A stretch of 64,000 bases of DNA from Amycolatopsis sp. 195334CR (GTDB lineage: Bacteria > Actinomycetota > Actinomycetes > Mycobacteriales > Pseudonocardiaceae): positions 4,650,001-4,714,000 of the forward strand of contig NZ_JAFJMJ010000001.1 in assembly GCF_017309385.1 (NCBI RefSeq), read 5' to 3'. Of this stretch, positions 41,969 through 51,242 are shown piece after piece. Below the pieces are notes generated by a model. That model saw only the letters and a program-made list of their open reading frames with translations. It was not told the DNA's origin and searched no databases. The first letter of the stretch is position 1, and the number at the start of each line of letters is the position of its first letter. Position numbers and translations under genes: made by a program.

Positions 41969-42871
41969 ATGAGCACCACCACCCACCGCTCCGGTTTCGC
42001 CTGCTTCGTCGGCCGCCCGAACGCGGGCAAGTCCACGCTGACCAACGCGCTGGTCGGCAGCAAGGTCGCGATCACCTCCAGCAAGCCGCAGACCACCCGG
42101 CACGCGATCCGGGGCGTGGTGCACCGCGAGGACGCCCAGCTGGTCATCGTGGACACGCCGGGCCTGCACCGGCCGCGCACGCTGCTCGGCGAGCGGCTCA
42201 ACGACATCGTGCACTCGACCTGGTCCGAGGTGGACGTGGTCGGGTTCTGCGTGCCCGCGGACGAGAAGGTGGGGCCCGGTGACCGGTTCATCGCGGCGGA
42301 GCTGGCCAAGATCGCCCGCCGCACGCCGGTGATCGGCGTGGTGACCAAGACGGATCTGGTGCCGAAGGAGCGGGTGGCCGAGCAGCTGCTCGCGCTGCAG
42401 AAGGTGATGGAGTTCGCCGAGCTGGTGCCGGTGTCCGCGGTCGACGGATTCCAGGTGCGGACGCTGGCCGATCTGCTGGTTTCGCGCCTGCCGGAGGGGC
42501 CGCAGCTGTACCCGGACGGCGATCTGACCGACGAGCCGGAGCAGACGCTGGTCGCCGAGCTGATCCGGGAGGCCGCGCTCGAAGGCGTGCACGACGAGCT
42601 GCCGCACTCGATCGCGGTGACCGTCGAGGAGATGCTGCCGCGCGAGGGACGTAACGATCTGATCGACGTTCACGCGTTCCTGTATGTGGAGCGCCCCAGC
42701 CAGAAGGGCATAATCCTGGGGCACAAGGGGGAGCGGCTGCGGGAGGTCGGGGCGCGGGCGCGGCGGCAGATCGAGGCGCTGCTCGGCAGCAAGGTCTACC
42801 TGGATCTGCACATCAAGGTGGCGAAGGAATGGCAGCGGGACCCGAAGCAACTGCGACGGCTGGGTTTCTAG
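41969..42871 (+). CDS. era: GTPase Era
   Basis: This 300-residue GTPase acts in 16S rRNA maturation and 30S assembly. It has G1 GRPNAGKSTLTN, G3 DTPGLHRP, G4 TKTDLV, and a C-terminal KH domain (GHKGERLREVGARARRQIE ... LDLHIKVAKEW) that binds the 3' end of 16S rRNA. The ATG at 41969 is 21 bases after the AfsR-type stop and preceded by GGGAGGATGGGCGG. Its position before recO is conserved. Confidence 0.96.
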   Translation: MSTTTHRSGFACFVGRPNAGKSTLTNALVGSKVAITSSKPQTTRHAIRGVVHREDAQLVIVDTPGLHRPRTLLGERLNDIVHSTWSEVDVVGFCVPADEKVGPGDRFIAAELAKIARRTPVIGVVTKTDLVPKERVAEQLLALQKVMEFAELVPVSAVDGFQVRTLADLLVSRLPEGPQLYPDGDLTDEPEQTLVAELIREAALEGVHDELPHSIAVTVEEMLPREGRNDLIDVHAFLYVERPSQKGIILGHKGERLREVGARARRQIEALLGSKVYLDLHIKVAKEWQRDPKQLRRLGF

Positions 42872-42899
42872 GCGTTTTCGAGGAGCGAGGAGGGGGCGG

Positions 42900-43253
42900 A
42901 TGACCGGTCCGTTTCAGCAACCGCCGGGTGGTTACGGTCCCGGTTACGGGTATGGGCCGCCGAACTACGGACCGCCGAACTACGGGCCGCCGCCGGAGAA
43001 CCACCTGGTGTGGGCGATCCTGACCACGATCATGTGCTGCCTGCCGCTGGGGGTGGTGGCGATCGTGAAGTCCAACCAGGTCAACACGTTGTGGCTGTCC
43101 GGGCACTTCGAGGCCGCGCACAAGGCGGCCGACGAGGCGAAGAAGTGGGCCATGTGGTCGGCGCTGAGCATGGTCATCCTGTTCGCGCTCTACATCCTGA
43201 TCTTCGTGGTGTTCCTCGGGATCGGGCTGTTCGGGATCGGGGCCGTGGTGTGA
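42900..43253 (+). CDS. CD225/dispanin-family membrane protein
   Basis: This 117-residue protein has a Gly/Pro/Tyr-rich N-terminus with repeated YGPPNYGPP, then the CD225 layout: one membrane segment containing ILTTIMCCLPLGVVAIVKSNQVNTLW and a second near the C-terminus. Dispanins are small two-helix membrane proteins of unknown bacterial function. The gene is coupled to a DUF2752 gene by GTGA. Two related genes follow at 45141 and 45628. Confidence 0.88.
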   Translation: MTGPFQQPPGGYGPGYGYGPPNYGPPNYGPPPENHLVWAILTTIMCCLPLGVVAIVKSNQVNTLWLSGHFEAAHKAADEAKKWAMWSALSMVILFALYILIFVVFLGIGLFGIGAVV

Positions 43254-43720
43254 GCCAGGTGGCGGGCGAGTACACCGGGATCTACAACGGGATCCCGGCG
43301 CGCACCTTCGCCGAGCGGGCGCGGGCGCTGGGCCCGCCCGCGGCGGTGGTCGCGGCCGGGGCGGCGGGGTGCGTCGCGGTGCTGCTCGGCGACCCGACCA
43401 CGCCCGGCGGTTTCCTGCCGGTGTGCCCGACGCACTCGCTGCTGGGCATCGCCTGCCCCGGCTGCGGCGGGCTGCGGATGATGTACAGCCTGCTGCACGG
43501 GGATCTGCTGGGGGCGTTGCACTACAACGCGTTGTCGTTGGTGGTGGTGCTGTTGTCGGTGTGGAGCATCGTCGCGTGGGCGATCGGCCGGTGGCGCGGG
43601 CGGTGGCTGAACAGCTGGCTGCACTGGAAGTGGACGCCGCTGGCGTTCGGGGTGGCGTTCACCGTCTGGTTCGTCGTCCGCAATCTTCCGTTCGCGCCGT
43701 TCAACGCTTTGTACGTGTGA
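43250..43720 (+). CDS. DUF2752-family membrane protein
   Basis: This 156-residue membrane protein has about three to four hydrophobic segments and the DUF2752 motif LLGIACPGCGGLRMMYSLLHGD, a CPxC pair near the membrane surface. The function of the family is unknown. Association with CD225 proteins is common in actinobacteria, as far as I recall. The GTG start overlaps the preceding dispanin stop, so the two are co-translated. Confidence 0.88.
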   Translation: MSQVAGEYTGIYNGIPARTFAERARALGPPAAVVAAGAAGCVAVLLGDPTTPGGFLPVCPTHSLLGIACPGCGGLRMMYSLLHGDLLGALHYNALSLVVVLLSVWSIVAWAIGRWRGRWLNSWLHWKWTPLAFGVAFTVWFVVRNLPFAPFNALYV

Positions 43721-43765
43721 GCTAGGCTGCGTCGCCGAACCAGGTGATCTTCCGAGGGGGACGCA

Positions 43766-44950
43766 GTGAACAAGCCGCAGGACGAGCCGGAGCTGACCAC
43801 GCGCCTGCAGCCGCCGGGGGCGGGCGGGCAGCCCGCGCGGCCGGCCGGTGAGGACCTGACGCAACGGGTGTCGCCGGAAGGAATCTTCCCGCCGGTGGGG
43901 GATTCGGGTGCCACGCAACGGGTTTCGGCGGAGGATGCCGGTCTCACCCAACGCATCCCGGGGGCCGACGCGGGCGCCACGCAACGCGTCTTCGGCGATG
44001 AGCCGGGCTTGACGCAGCGCATCAATCACCCGGGGCAGGGTGCCGCGCAGTCCTCCGGCCAGGCGCCGGGCCAGGTTCCGCCGGGCCAGGTTCCGCCAGG
44101 ACAGGTGTCGCAGCCGGGACAGGCTCCGCCGAACCCGTTCGCCCCGCAGCCGGGCCAGGCCTCGGCGCCGTTCGGCCAGCCGCCCCAGGGCGGCCAGGCA
44201 CCGGGCGGCCAGGCACCGCAAGCCTTCGGCCAACCGACCGGCCCGCAACCGACGGGCCTGCAGCCGACGGGCCCGCAGCCGGCGGGCCCCCAACCGACCG
44301 GATCACAGCCGACGGGCCCGCAGCCGGGCCAGGCCGCGGTGCCGTTCGGCCAACCCGGGCAGCCAGGCCAATCCGGCCAGTTCGGCCAGCCGGGCCAGGC
44401 CGATCAGCCAGGCCAGGGATCGCAGCCGTTCGGCCAGCCCGGCCAGCAAGCCCAGTCCTTCTCACCCGGCCCAGCCGGGGCGAGTCCCTTCCCGCAGCCG
44501 CCCGGCCAGGCCGCTCCCTTCGGCCCGCCCGGCCACCAGCAGCTCGCCTCCTGGGGCCAGCGCGTCGGCGGGTACCTGCTCGACCTGGCCCCCGTCCTCG
44601 CCGTGGTGGCGATCGGCGGGCTGGTGATGATCGGCTCGATCACCGCCGGGGCGATCATCATGGGCCTCGGCTGGCTCGGCGGCATGGTCTGGCTGGTGCT
44701 CAACCGGTGGATCCAGGCGGGCAAGACCGGCCAGTCCCTCGGCCGCCGGATGATGGGGATCAAGCTCGTCGGCGAGGAGACCGGGGCGCCGATCGGCGCG
44801 GGCTCGGCGTTCGTGCGCGATCTTTGTCACGCCGCCGATTCCGCCGCCTGCTACGTCGGTTTCCTCTGGCCGCTGTGGGACGAGAAGAACCAGACCTTCG
44901 CCGACAAGATCGTGAAGACGATCGTCGTCACGGCACCGAAGGGAAATTGA
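43766..44950 (+). CDS. RDD-family membrane protein with repetitive N-terminal region
   Basis: This 394-residue protein has three parts. Residues 1-90 contain five [AL]TQR[VI] motifs (Thr at 32, 50, 61, 72 and 83), the last four exactly 11 residues apart. Residues 90-255 are low-complexity Pro/Gln/Gly repeats (GQPGQ, TGPQP). Residues 256-394 are an RDD membrane domain with two to three helices (LASWGQRVGGYLLDLAPV; GQSLGRRMMGIKLVGEETG). The TQR motifs resemble phospho-threonine sites read by FHA domains, so it may be a kinase substrate (inference). The GTG start has a GAGGGGGACGCA site. Confidence 0.85.
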   Translation: MNKPQDEPELTTRLQPPGAGGQPARPAGEDLTQRVSPEGIFPPVGDSGATQRVSAEDAGLTQRIPGADAGATQRVFGDEPGLTQRINHPGQGAAQSSGQAPGQVPPGQVPPGQVSQPGQAPPNPFAPQPGQASAPFGQPPQGGQAPGGQAPQAFGQPTGPQPTGLQPTGPQPAGPQPTGSQPTGPQPGQAAVPFGQPGQPGQSGQFGQPGQADQPGQGSQPFGQPGQQAQSFSPGPAGASPFPQPPGQAAPFGPPGHQQLASWGQRVGGYLLDLAPVLAVVAIGGLVMIGSITAGAIIMGLGWLGGMVWLVLNRWIQAGKTGQSLGRRMMGIKLVGEETGAPIGAGSAFVRDLCHAADSAACYVGFLWPLWDEKNQTFADKIVKTIVVTAPKGN

Positions 44951-45140
44951 CCGAAACGCGGGTGGAACCGGCCCCGGTCGCCTACCGTCCTATCGCGACG
45001 TCACGGCGTTCAGGTATCGATCGGTGCCTGCGCGCCGCCCTGGTCACCCGACCGAGTACGCTCCCGCGCACCGGCCTGCCTCGGGGGCGACCGTGACGCT
45101 ATGTTTCCAGCCGATGTGAAGTGAGCGAGGGGGAAGCCCC

Positions 45141-45584
45141 ATGACCAATCCCTACGGTCAGCAGCAGCCGTACGGCCAGCAGCCCGGCCAGCCTCAGCCG
45201 GGCTACGGCCCCCCGTCGGGCGCGACACCCGCGCCGTACGGCCAGCCGTCGCCCCCCTACGGTCAGCCCGCTCCCTACGGCCAGCCGTCGCCCTTCGGCG
45301 GCGGGCCCGGCATGGGTGGCCCCGGCATGGGCGGTCCGGTGCAGGACATCCCGGACTACAAGGGCTGGGCCATCGCTTCCCTCTTCCTCGGCGGCGTCCT
45401 GCTGGGCATCTTCGCGATCATGAAGTCGAACGAGGTCGGCCAGTACAAGATGCAGGGCAACTACGCGATGGCGGAACAGGCTTCGCGGACCACGAAGACG
45501 ATCTGCCTGATCTCCACCATTCTCGGCGGCCTCGGCTGCGTGCTCGGCCTGATCATCTTCATCGTCAGCCTCGCCGCCATCTGA
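45141..45584 (+). CDS. CD225/dispanin-family membrane protein (paralogue 2)
   Basis: This 147-residue protein has a Gly/Gln/Tyr-rich N-terminal tail (about 1-70, NPYGQQQPYGQQ repeats) and the CD225 core WAIASLFLGGVLLGIFAIMK SNEVGQYKMQGNYAMAEQASRTTKT, then a second helix. It is nearly identical in its core to the next gene, so the two arose by tandem duplication. GCGAGGGGGAAGCCCC precedes the ATG. The 190 bases before it hold no gene. Confidence 0.88.
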   Translation: MTNPYGQQQPYGQQPGQPQPGYGPPSGATPAPYGQPSPPYGQPAPYGQPSPFGGGPGMGGPGMGGPVQDIPDYKGWAIASLFLGGVLLGIFAIMKSNEVGQYKMQGNYAMAEQASRTTKTICLISTILGGLGCVLGLIIFIVSLAAI

Positions 45585-45627
45585 TTTTCCACCTTTCACC
45601 GTTCCAGCCTCTTTGGGGGATTTCTCG

Positions 45628-46098
45628 ATGACCAATCCATACGGCCAGCAGCAGCCGGGTTACGGCCAGCAGCCCGGCGGCTACGGCCCGCCGTCCGGCG
45701 GCATGCCCGCGCCCTACGGGCAGCCCGCCTACGGCGCCCCCGGTGGCGGTTTCGGCGGCCCGCCCGGAATGCCCGGCGGCGGCCAGGAGATCAAGGACTA
45801 CAAGGGCTGGGCCATCGCGTCCCTGTTCCTCGGCGGCGTCATCCTCGGGATCTTCGCGATCATGAAGTCCAACGAGGTCGGCCAGTACAAGATGCAGGGC
45901 AACTACGCGATGGCCGAGCAGGCCTCGCGCACCACGAAGACCCTGTGCCTGGTCTCCACCATCCTCGGCGCCGTCGGCTGCGTGGTCAGTATCATCATGA
46001 TCATCGTGGCGATCGCCGCCGGTACCGCGGCGTACGACACCTACAGCACGTACAGCACGTACAGCACCGACTACTGCGACTACACCACCTCCTGCTGA
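45628..46098 (+). CDS. CD225/dispanin-family membrane protein (paralogue 3)
   Basis: This 156-residue protein repeats the layout of the preceding gene: a Gly/Pro-rich tail, the core KDYKGWAIASLFLGGVILG ... SNEVGQYKMQGNYAMAEQ, a second helix, and a Tyr/Thr/Ser-rich end (YDTYSTYSTYSTDYCDY) with two Cys residues. The ATG at 45628 is preferred over an upstream TTG because GGGGGA precedes it. RecO follows 22 bases later. Confidence 0.88.
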   Translation: MTNPYGQQQPGYGQQPGGYGPPSGGMPAPYGQPAYGAPGGGFGGPPGMPGGGQEIKDYKGWAIASLFLGGVILGIFAIMKSNEVGQYKMQGNYAMAEQASRTTKTLCLVSTILGAVGCVVSIIMIIVAIAAGTAAYDTYSTYSTYSTDYCDYTTSC

Positions 46099-46120
46099 GC
46101 GGTAGTGGGACGATAGGGCG

Positions 46121-46882
46121 GTGAGCCGTCTCTACCGCGACACCGGAGTGGTGCTGCGGACGTACAAGCTCGGCGAGGCAGACCGGATCGTCAGCTTCCT
46201 GACGCGGCGGCACGGCAAGGTCCGTGCCGCCGCGAAGGGTGTCCGCCGCACCAACTCGCGGTTCGGCGCCCGTCTCGAACCCTTCGTCCACGTGGACGTG
46301 CAGTTCCACACCGGGCGCACCCTCGACGTGGTGACCCAGGTGCAGACCCTGGACGCGTTCGCCATGCCGATCGTGGCCGACTACCAGCGCTACACCTCGG
46401 CCAGCGCCATCGTCGAGACCGCCGACCGGCTCACCGTCGAAGAGGGTGAGCCCGCGCTGCGGCTCTACCTGCTCGTCGTCGGCGCCCTGCGGGCGCTGGC
46501 CGACGGCGAACGCGACTGCTCACTGGTGCTCGACGCCTTCCTGCTGCGCGCGATGGCCTTCGCCGGCTGGGCGCCGGCGATCGACGAGTGCGCGCGCTGC
46601 GGTGAACCCGGCCCCCACCGCGCGTTCAGCGTGGCCGGCGGCGGCGCGATGTGCCCCCGCTGCCGGATGGCCGGTTCGGTGCACCCCGCGCCGGAGATCT
46701 TCCAGCTGCTCGGTGCCCTGCTGCACGGCGACTGGCCGACCGCGGACGCCGCCACCCAGAACACCCGCCGCGACGCCAGCGGCCTGGTCGCCGCCCAGTT
46801 GCAGTGGCACCTGGAGCGCCAGCTGCGGTCCCTGCCACTGGTGGAGAGACGTGCCCGCGATGCCGAGGTCACCGGGAAGTAG
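46121..46882 (+). CDS. recO: DNA repair protein RecO
   Basis: This 253-residue RecFOR pathway protein has an N-terminal OB-fold ([40 protein letters not shown]), a helical domain, and a C4 zinc motif (CARCGEPGP ... CPRCRMAG). It anneals DNA and loads RecA at gaps. The GTG start is 22 bases after the dispanin gene. UppS follows 40 bases later, the same order as in mycobacteria. Confidence 0.95.
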   Translation: MSRLYRDTGVVLRTYKLGEADRIVSFLTRRHGKVRAAAKGVRRTNSRFGARLEPFVHVDVQFHTGRTLDVVTQVQTLDAFAMPIVADYQRYTSASAIVETADRLTVEEGEPALRLYLLVVGALRALADGERDCSLVLDAFLLRAMAFAGWAPAIDECARCGEPGPHRAFSVAGGGAMCPRCRMAGSVHPAPEIFQLLGALLHGDWPTADAATQNTRRDASGLVAAQLQWHLERQLRSLPLVERRARDAEVTGK

Positions 46883-46922
46883 GGTCGGAGGGAACCACCC
46901 GACCGGACGATCTGGAGGACCA

Positions 46923-47744
46923 GTGCGGCTCAGGGGACGCTCCACACCGGCGTCGCAGGTGCCCCTGCGGGCGCCCGAACCGCATGCCTCGGGCGAGCGC
47001 CCGCCGGAGATCCCGGCCGAGCTGGTGCCCCAGCACGTCGCACTGGTGATGGACGGCAACGGCCGCTGGGCCAACCAGCGCGGGCTGCCCCGGATCGAGG
47101 GGCACAAGCGCGGCGAAGCGGTGATGATCGACGTCGCCAGCGGCGCGGTGGAACTCGGCGTGAAGTGGCTCTCGGTCTACGCGTTCTCCACCGAGAACTG
47201 GAAGCGCAGCCCGGACGAGGTCCGCTTCCTGATGGGCTTCAACCGCGACACCATCCGCCGCCAGGTCGACTACCTCGGCTCGATCGGGGTGCGCATCCGC
47301 TGGGCCGGGCGGCGGCCGAAGCTGTGGCGCAGCGTGATCAACGAGCTGCAGGCGGCCGAGGAGAAGACCAAGCACAACACCACGCTCAACATGACCATGT
47401 GCGTGAACTACGGCGGCCGCGCCGAACTGGCCGACGGGGTGCGGCGGATCGCCCAGCTGGCCGCCGAGGGCAAGATCAACCCGGACAAGGTCGACGAGCG
47501 CACCATCGCCAAGTACCTGTACCAGCCGGAGATGCCGGACGTGGACCTGTTCCTGCGCCCGTCCGGGGAACTGCGCACCTCGAACTTCATGCTGTGGCAG
47601 TCGGCCTACGCCGAGTTCGTCTTCCAGGACACGCTGTTCCCGGACTTCGACCGCCGCCGGCTGTGGGCGGCCTGCCTCGAGTACGCCAAACGTGACCGGC
47701 GATTCGGTGCCGCGGTGGACGCGGCGTCGGCCGGAGGAGCCTGA
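46923..47744 (+). CDS. uppS: Isoprenyl (undecaprenyl/decaprenyl) diphosphate synthase
   Basis: This 273-residue cis-prenyltransferase extends isoprenyl diphosphates with IPP for cell-wall lipid carriers. It has [27 protein letters not shown] (catalytic Asp, FPP binding), [12 protein letters not shown] and the C-terminal [26 protein letters not shown], which contacts IPP. The GTG start follows GGAGGACCA. In mycobacteria the equivalent gene makes decaprenyl diphosphate, so the chain length here is uncertain. Confidence 0.94.
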   Translation: MRLRGRSTPASQVPLRAPEPHASGERPPEIPAELVPQHVALVMDGNGRWANQRGLPRIEGHKRGEAVMIDVASGAVELGVKWLSVYAFSTENWKRSPDEVRFLMGFNRDTIRRQVDYLGSIGVRIRWAGRRPKLWRSVINELQAAEEKTKHNTTLNMTMCVNYGGRAELADGVRRIAQLAAEGKINPDKVDERTIAKYLYQPEMPDVDLFLRPSGELRTSNFMLWQSAYAEFVFQDTLFPDFDRRRLWAACLEYAKRDRRFGAAVDAASAGGA

Positions 47745-48163
47745 TGACCACCGAAGCCGCGGACACCGCGAACCTGCTGACCCTCGCCCGCGAGTCACTC
47801 GAGCGCTACCTCGAGGTGCACGTCGACGACGACGGCGCGCTCACCTTCATGCACGCCGACGTGCCGTGCGTGGTGCAGGCCACGCGCCTGGCCGACGGGC
47901 TGACCGTGCTGAGCCTGACCTGCGTGGTGGCGTGGGACCTGCCCGACGACCCGTCGATCGCGGCGTCCGCTGCCGAACGCGCCGGGCAGGGCCTGTTCGG
48001 CACGCTCGGCGTGGTGCACACCGAACGGGGGATGGACGTGACCCTGCGTTACGCCTTCCCGGCGGAGGGGATGGACCCGTCGCCGCTGGGCACGCTGCTG
48101 ATGCTGGTCGTCTCGACGGCCTCGCAACTGCGTACCGATCTGCTGGGCATCCCGGAGTCCTGA
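47744..48163 (+). CDS. YbjN-like/T3SS-chaperone-fold protein
   Basis: This 139-residue cytoplasmic protein has an alpha/beta pattern like the YbjN (type III chaperone-like) fold: LTLARESLERYLEVHVDDDGALTFMHADVPCVVQATRLADG and a later helix-rich end. No catalytic motif is visible. The ATG overlaps the uppS stop by one base (TGATG), so it is in the same operon. The function is unknown. Confidence 0.75.
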   Translation: MTTEAADTANLLTLARESLERYLEVHVDDDGALTFMHADVPCVVQATRLADGLTVLSLTCVVAWDLPDDPSIAASAAERAGQGLFGTLGVVHTERGMDVTLRYAFPAEGMDPSPLGTLLMLVVSTASQLRTDLLGIPES

Positions 48164-48182
48164 CCGCGCGCTGCGCCATGCC

Positions 48183-48229
48183 GTGAATGTGGCTTTCACA
48201 GCCGAATCCGCTGTGAAAGCCACATTCAC
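48183..48229. repeat. Perfect 20-bp palindromic repeat with a 7-base loop
   Basis: GTGAATGTGGCTTTCACAGC (48183-48202) is followed by loop CGAATCC and its exact reverse complement (48210-48229). It shares GTGAATGTGGCTTTCAC and a GAATC loop core with the palindrome interrupted by the IS110 element at 9677-11084, and so serves as the empty-site reference. It is a likely terminator after the uppS operon. Confidence 0.8.
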
Positions 48230-48300
48230 CGCACCCGCCCGGCGCTCTCCGGCACCTGGCGATCCCCGTCCCGCCCGCGGCGTCTGGCATAGTCTCGAAG

Positions 48301-49311
48301 GTGGGAATCATTTCCGACAGCGCGGAGGGCACCACGCGCAGGAAACCGCGGATCACCTCCATCGAGGTGCTCTGCGCGGTGCTGCTGATCGCGATTCTCG
48401 CCCAGGGCTGGCTCCAGCAGGTCCTCGACGTCCCGGCGTTGCGCACCGGCTCCACCGTCTTTGTCGCCGTCTGCGTGCAGGCGCTGCCGTTCCTCGTACT
48501 CGGCGTGCTGATCAGCGGCGCGATCGCCGCCTTCGTCCCGGCCCGGGTGCTGCGCAAGGTGCTGCCGAAGCGCGAGAGCGCCGCGGTCGGCGTCGCCGGG
48601 TTGGCCGGGGTGGCGCTGCCGGGCTGCGAGTGCGCGTCGGTGCCGGTGGCGCGCCGGTTGATGGGGCAGGGCGTGGCACCCGCCGCCGCGCTGACCTTCC
48701 TGCTCGCCGCTCCCGCGGTGAACCCGGTGGTGCTGGTGGCCACCGCGGTCGCCTTCCCCGGCGAGCCGATGATGGTGCTCGCGCGGTTCCTCGGCTCACT
48801 GGCCACCGCGATGGTGATGGGCTGGCTGTGGGCCCGCTTCGGCAAGCTCGAGTGGATCGCCGAACGCGCCCTGCGCCGCCTTCCCGACAGCGAGCCGGGC
48901 TCCCGCTGGAAGACCTTCGCCGAGATCGCCCGCACCGACCTGGTCGAGGCCGGTGGCTTCCTGGTGCTGGGCGCGCTGATCTCGGCTTCGCTCGGCGTGC
49001 TCGTGCCGCCGGAGTGGTTCGGCGTGCTGGGCGAGCAGATCGTGCTCGGCATCCTGGTGATGGCCGTGCTGGCCGTGGTGCTCGCGCTGTGCAGTGAGGC
49101 CGACGCGTTCGTCGCCGCCTCGCTGACCGCGATGCCGCTGCTGCCGAAACTGGTCTTCCTGGTCGTCGGCCCGGCCGTGGACGTCAAGCTGTTCGCCCTG
49201 CAGGCGGGCACCTTCGGCCGGTCGTTCGCGCTGCGGTTCGCCCCGGTCACCTTCGTCGTCGCGACCACCTGCGCGGTGCTCGCCGGCTCGTTCCTGCTCG
49301 GAGGCTCGTGA
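48301..49311 (+). CDS. Permease (ArsP/DUF318 family)
   Basis: This 336-residue membrane protein has about eight transmembrane segments and the conserved LPGCECASVPVARRLM motif of DUF318/ArsP-type permeases, whose Cys-Glu-Cys core may bind a metal, plus LLAAPAVNPVVL and the C-terminal ALCSEADAFVAASL. It is coupled to a His-rich membrane protein (next gene), a pairing that recurs in bacteria. Nearness to the zur-smtB genes suggests a metal-related role (inference). It starts at GTG. Confidence 0.88.
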   Translation: MGIISDSAEGTTRRKPRITSIEVLCAVLLIAILAQGWLQQVLDVPALRTGSTVFVAVCVQALPFLVLGVLISGAIAAFVPARVLRKVLPKRESAAVGVAGLAGVALPGCECASVPVARRLMGQGVAPAAALTFLLAAPAVNPVVLVATAVAFPGEPMMVLARFLGSLATAMVMGWLWARFGKLEWIAERALRRLPDSEPGSRWKTFAEIARTDLVEAGGFLVLGALISASLGVLVPPEWFGVLGEQIVLGILVMAVLAVVLALCSEADAFVAASLTAMPLLPKLVFLVVGPAVDVKLFALQAGTFGRSFALRFAPVTFVVATTCAVLAGSFLLGGS

Positions 49312-50042
49312 TGCGCCGGGAAACCCAGAACATCCTGCTCATCCTGCTCGGCGGGGCGCTGCTCAAGATCAGCCTCAACGGCGACTACCTGCGGTACGTC
49401 AAACCCGCGCACCAGCCGTGGATCATCGCCGGTGGCGCGATCATGGTGCTGCTCGGCGTGGTCGCGATCGGCCGGGACCTGCTGGCCGCCCGCCGCACCG
49501 CCGCACCCGAAGAAGGCCACGACCACGGCGGCCACCAGCACCCGGCGCGGTCGGCGTGGCTGCTGATGGTGCCGGTGCTCGCGGTCTTCCTGGTCGCCCC
49601 GCCCGCGCTCGGCTCGGATTCGGTGACCCGCACGCAGGGTCGCGCGCCGCAGTCCTCGGCCTTGCGCGACGCGCAACTCTTCCCCGCCCTGCCGGAGCAG
49701 GCCGTGGTGCCGCTGCCGGTGTCGGAGTTCGTCACCAGGGCGGGCTGGGATTCCAGCGGCTCGCTCAACGGCCGCACGGTCTCGCTGTCCGGGTTCGTCG
49801 CCCGCAACGGCGCGGACGTGCTGCTGGCGCGGCTGGTCATCGGCTGCTGCGCGGCCGACGCCAACCCGGTCACCGTGCGCCTGCTCGGCCCCGGCACCGA
49901 AGGGCTGAAACCGGACGCCTGGATCGAGGTCACCGGCGTGGTGGTGCCCGGCACCACCACCAGGGAGACGAACTACACCCCGGACTTCACCCTGGCCTCG
50001 GTGCGGCCGGTGCCCGCGCCGAAGGACCCGTACGAGTACTGA
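49311..50042 (+). CDS. TIGR03943-type membrane protein (YcgQ-like)
   Basis: This 243-residue protein has two N-terminal membrane segments, a His-rich cytoplasmic or surface loop (EEGHDHGGHQHPA) suited to metal binding, a third segment, and a C-terminal soluble domain with VIGCCAADANPVTV and an OB-like beta structure. Partners of DUF318 permeases have this layout. The ATG at 49311 overlaps the permease stop (TGATG); GTG at 49308 is an alternative. The function of the pair is not established. Confidence 0.85.
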   Translation: MRRETQNILLILLGGALLKISLNGDYLRYVKPAHQPWIIAGGAIMVLLGVVAIGRDLLAARRTAAPEEGHDHGGHQHPARSAWLLMVPVLAVFLVAPPALGSDSVTRTQGRAPQSSALRDAQLFPALPEQAVVPLPVSEFVTRAGWDSSGSLNGRTVSLSGFVARNGADVLLARLVIGCCAADANPVTVRLLGPGTEGLKPDAWIEVTGVVVPGTTTRETNYTPDFTLASVRPVPAPKDPYEY

Positions 50043-50046
50043 GCCC

Positions 50047-50481
50047 GTGCGGTACCGGACGACCGTGCGGCTCCCCGGCGGGGTGACCTGGTTCCTGCGC
50101 GGGGTGGCCGCCGGGTGCGTGCTGCTGTGCGTGGCGATGTGGTGGTTCGCCGGGGACCAGCCGGTCGCCTGCGCGATCGCCACCGCGGTGCTGCTCGGGG
50201 TGGCCGGGGTGCTGCTCGCCCTCCGCGGCCGGATCGAGGTCGACCCCGAGAACCTGCGGCTGACCGTGGTGCCGTTGTTCACCAAAACCTTGCCACGCGC
50301 GGAGATCACCTCGGTCGAACTGTCCGAAGTGGACCCCTGGGGCGAGTTCGGCGGGTACGGGTACAAGGTGCGGCGCGGGGACGTGGTCGCGTTCGCCTTC
50401 AGCCGCGGTCCCGCCGTCCGCCTCACCACCCGCGAGGGCCGCACCTACGTGATCACCGATCCGGCGGCGGCGGAGCTGCGG

Positions 50482-50499
<18 letters not shown>
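50047..50499 (+). CDS. Membrane protein with PH-like domain (DUF3093-like)
   Basis: This 150-residue protein has two hydrophobic segments (about 13-33 and 38-57) followed by a beta-rich cytoplasmic domain (RIEVDPENLRLTVVPLFTKTLPRAEITSVELSEV ... VRLTTREGRTYVITDPAAAELRSAL), like actinobacterial membrane-anchored PH proteins. The function is unknown. It begins five bases after the preceding gene and is probably co-transcribed. It is convergent with the NAD(P)-binding protein gene, with an 18-base overlap. Confidence 0.75.
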
Positions 50500-51165
<666 letters not shown>

Positions 51166-51185
51166 GTCCCGCTCCCGCCTTCCGG

Positions 51186-51223
51186 ACTTACGTTGTAAGT
51201 AACGCTAGACTTACGTTGTAAGC
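51186..51223. promoter_or_regulatory. Two tandem TetR operators
   Basis: ACTTACGTTGTAAGT (51186-51200) and ACTTACGTTGTAAGC (51209-51223) each pair CTTAC with GTAAG around GTT, with centres 23 bases apart. They lie in the 77-base divergent region. Confidence 0.8.
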
Positions 51224-51242
51224 CCGTCAAGGAGGACCAGTT

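Noticed and set aside
44040..44627. Alternative-frame frames within the Pro/Gln repeat of the RDD gene
   Set aside because: They are Arg/Ser/Pro-rich shadows of the low-complexity repeat, without their own ribosome-binding sites.
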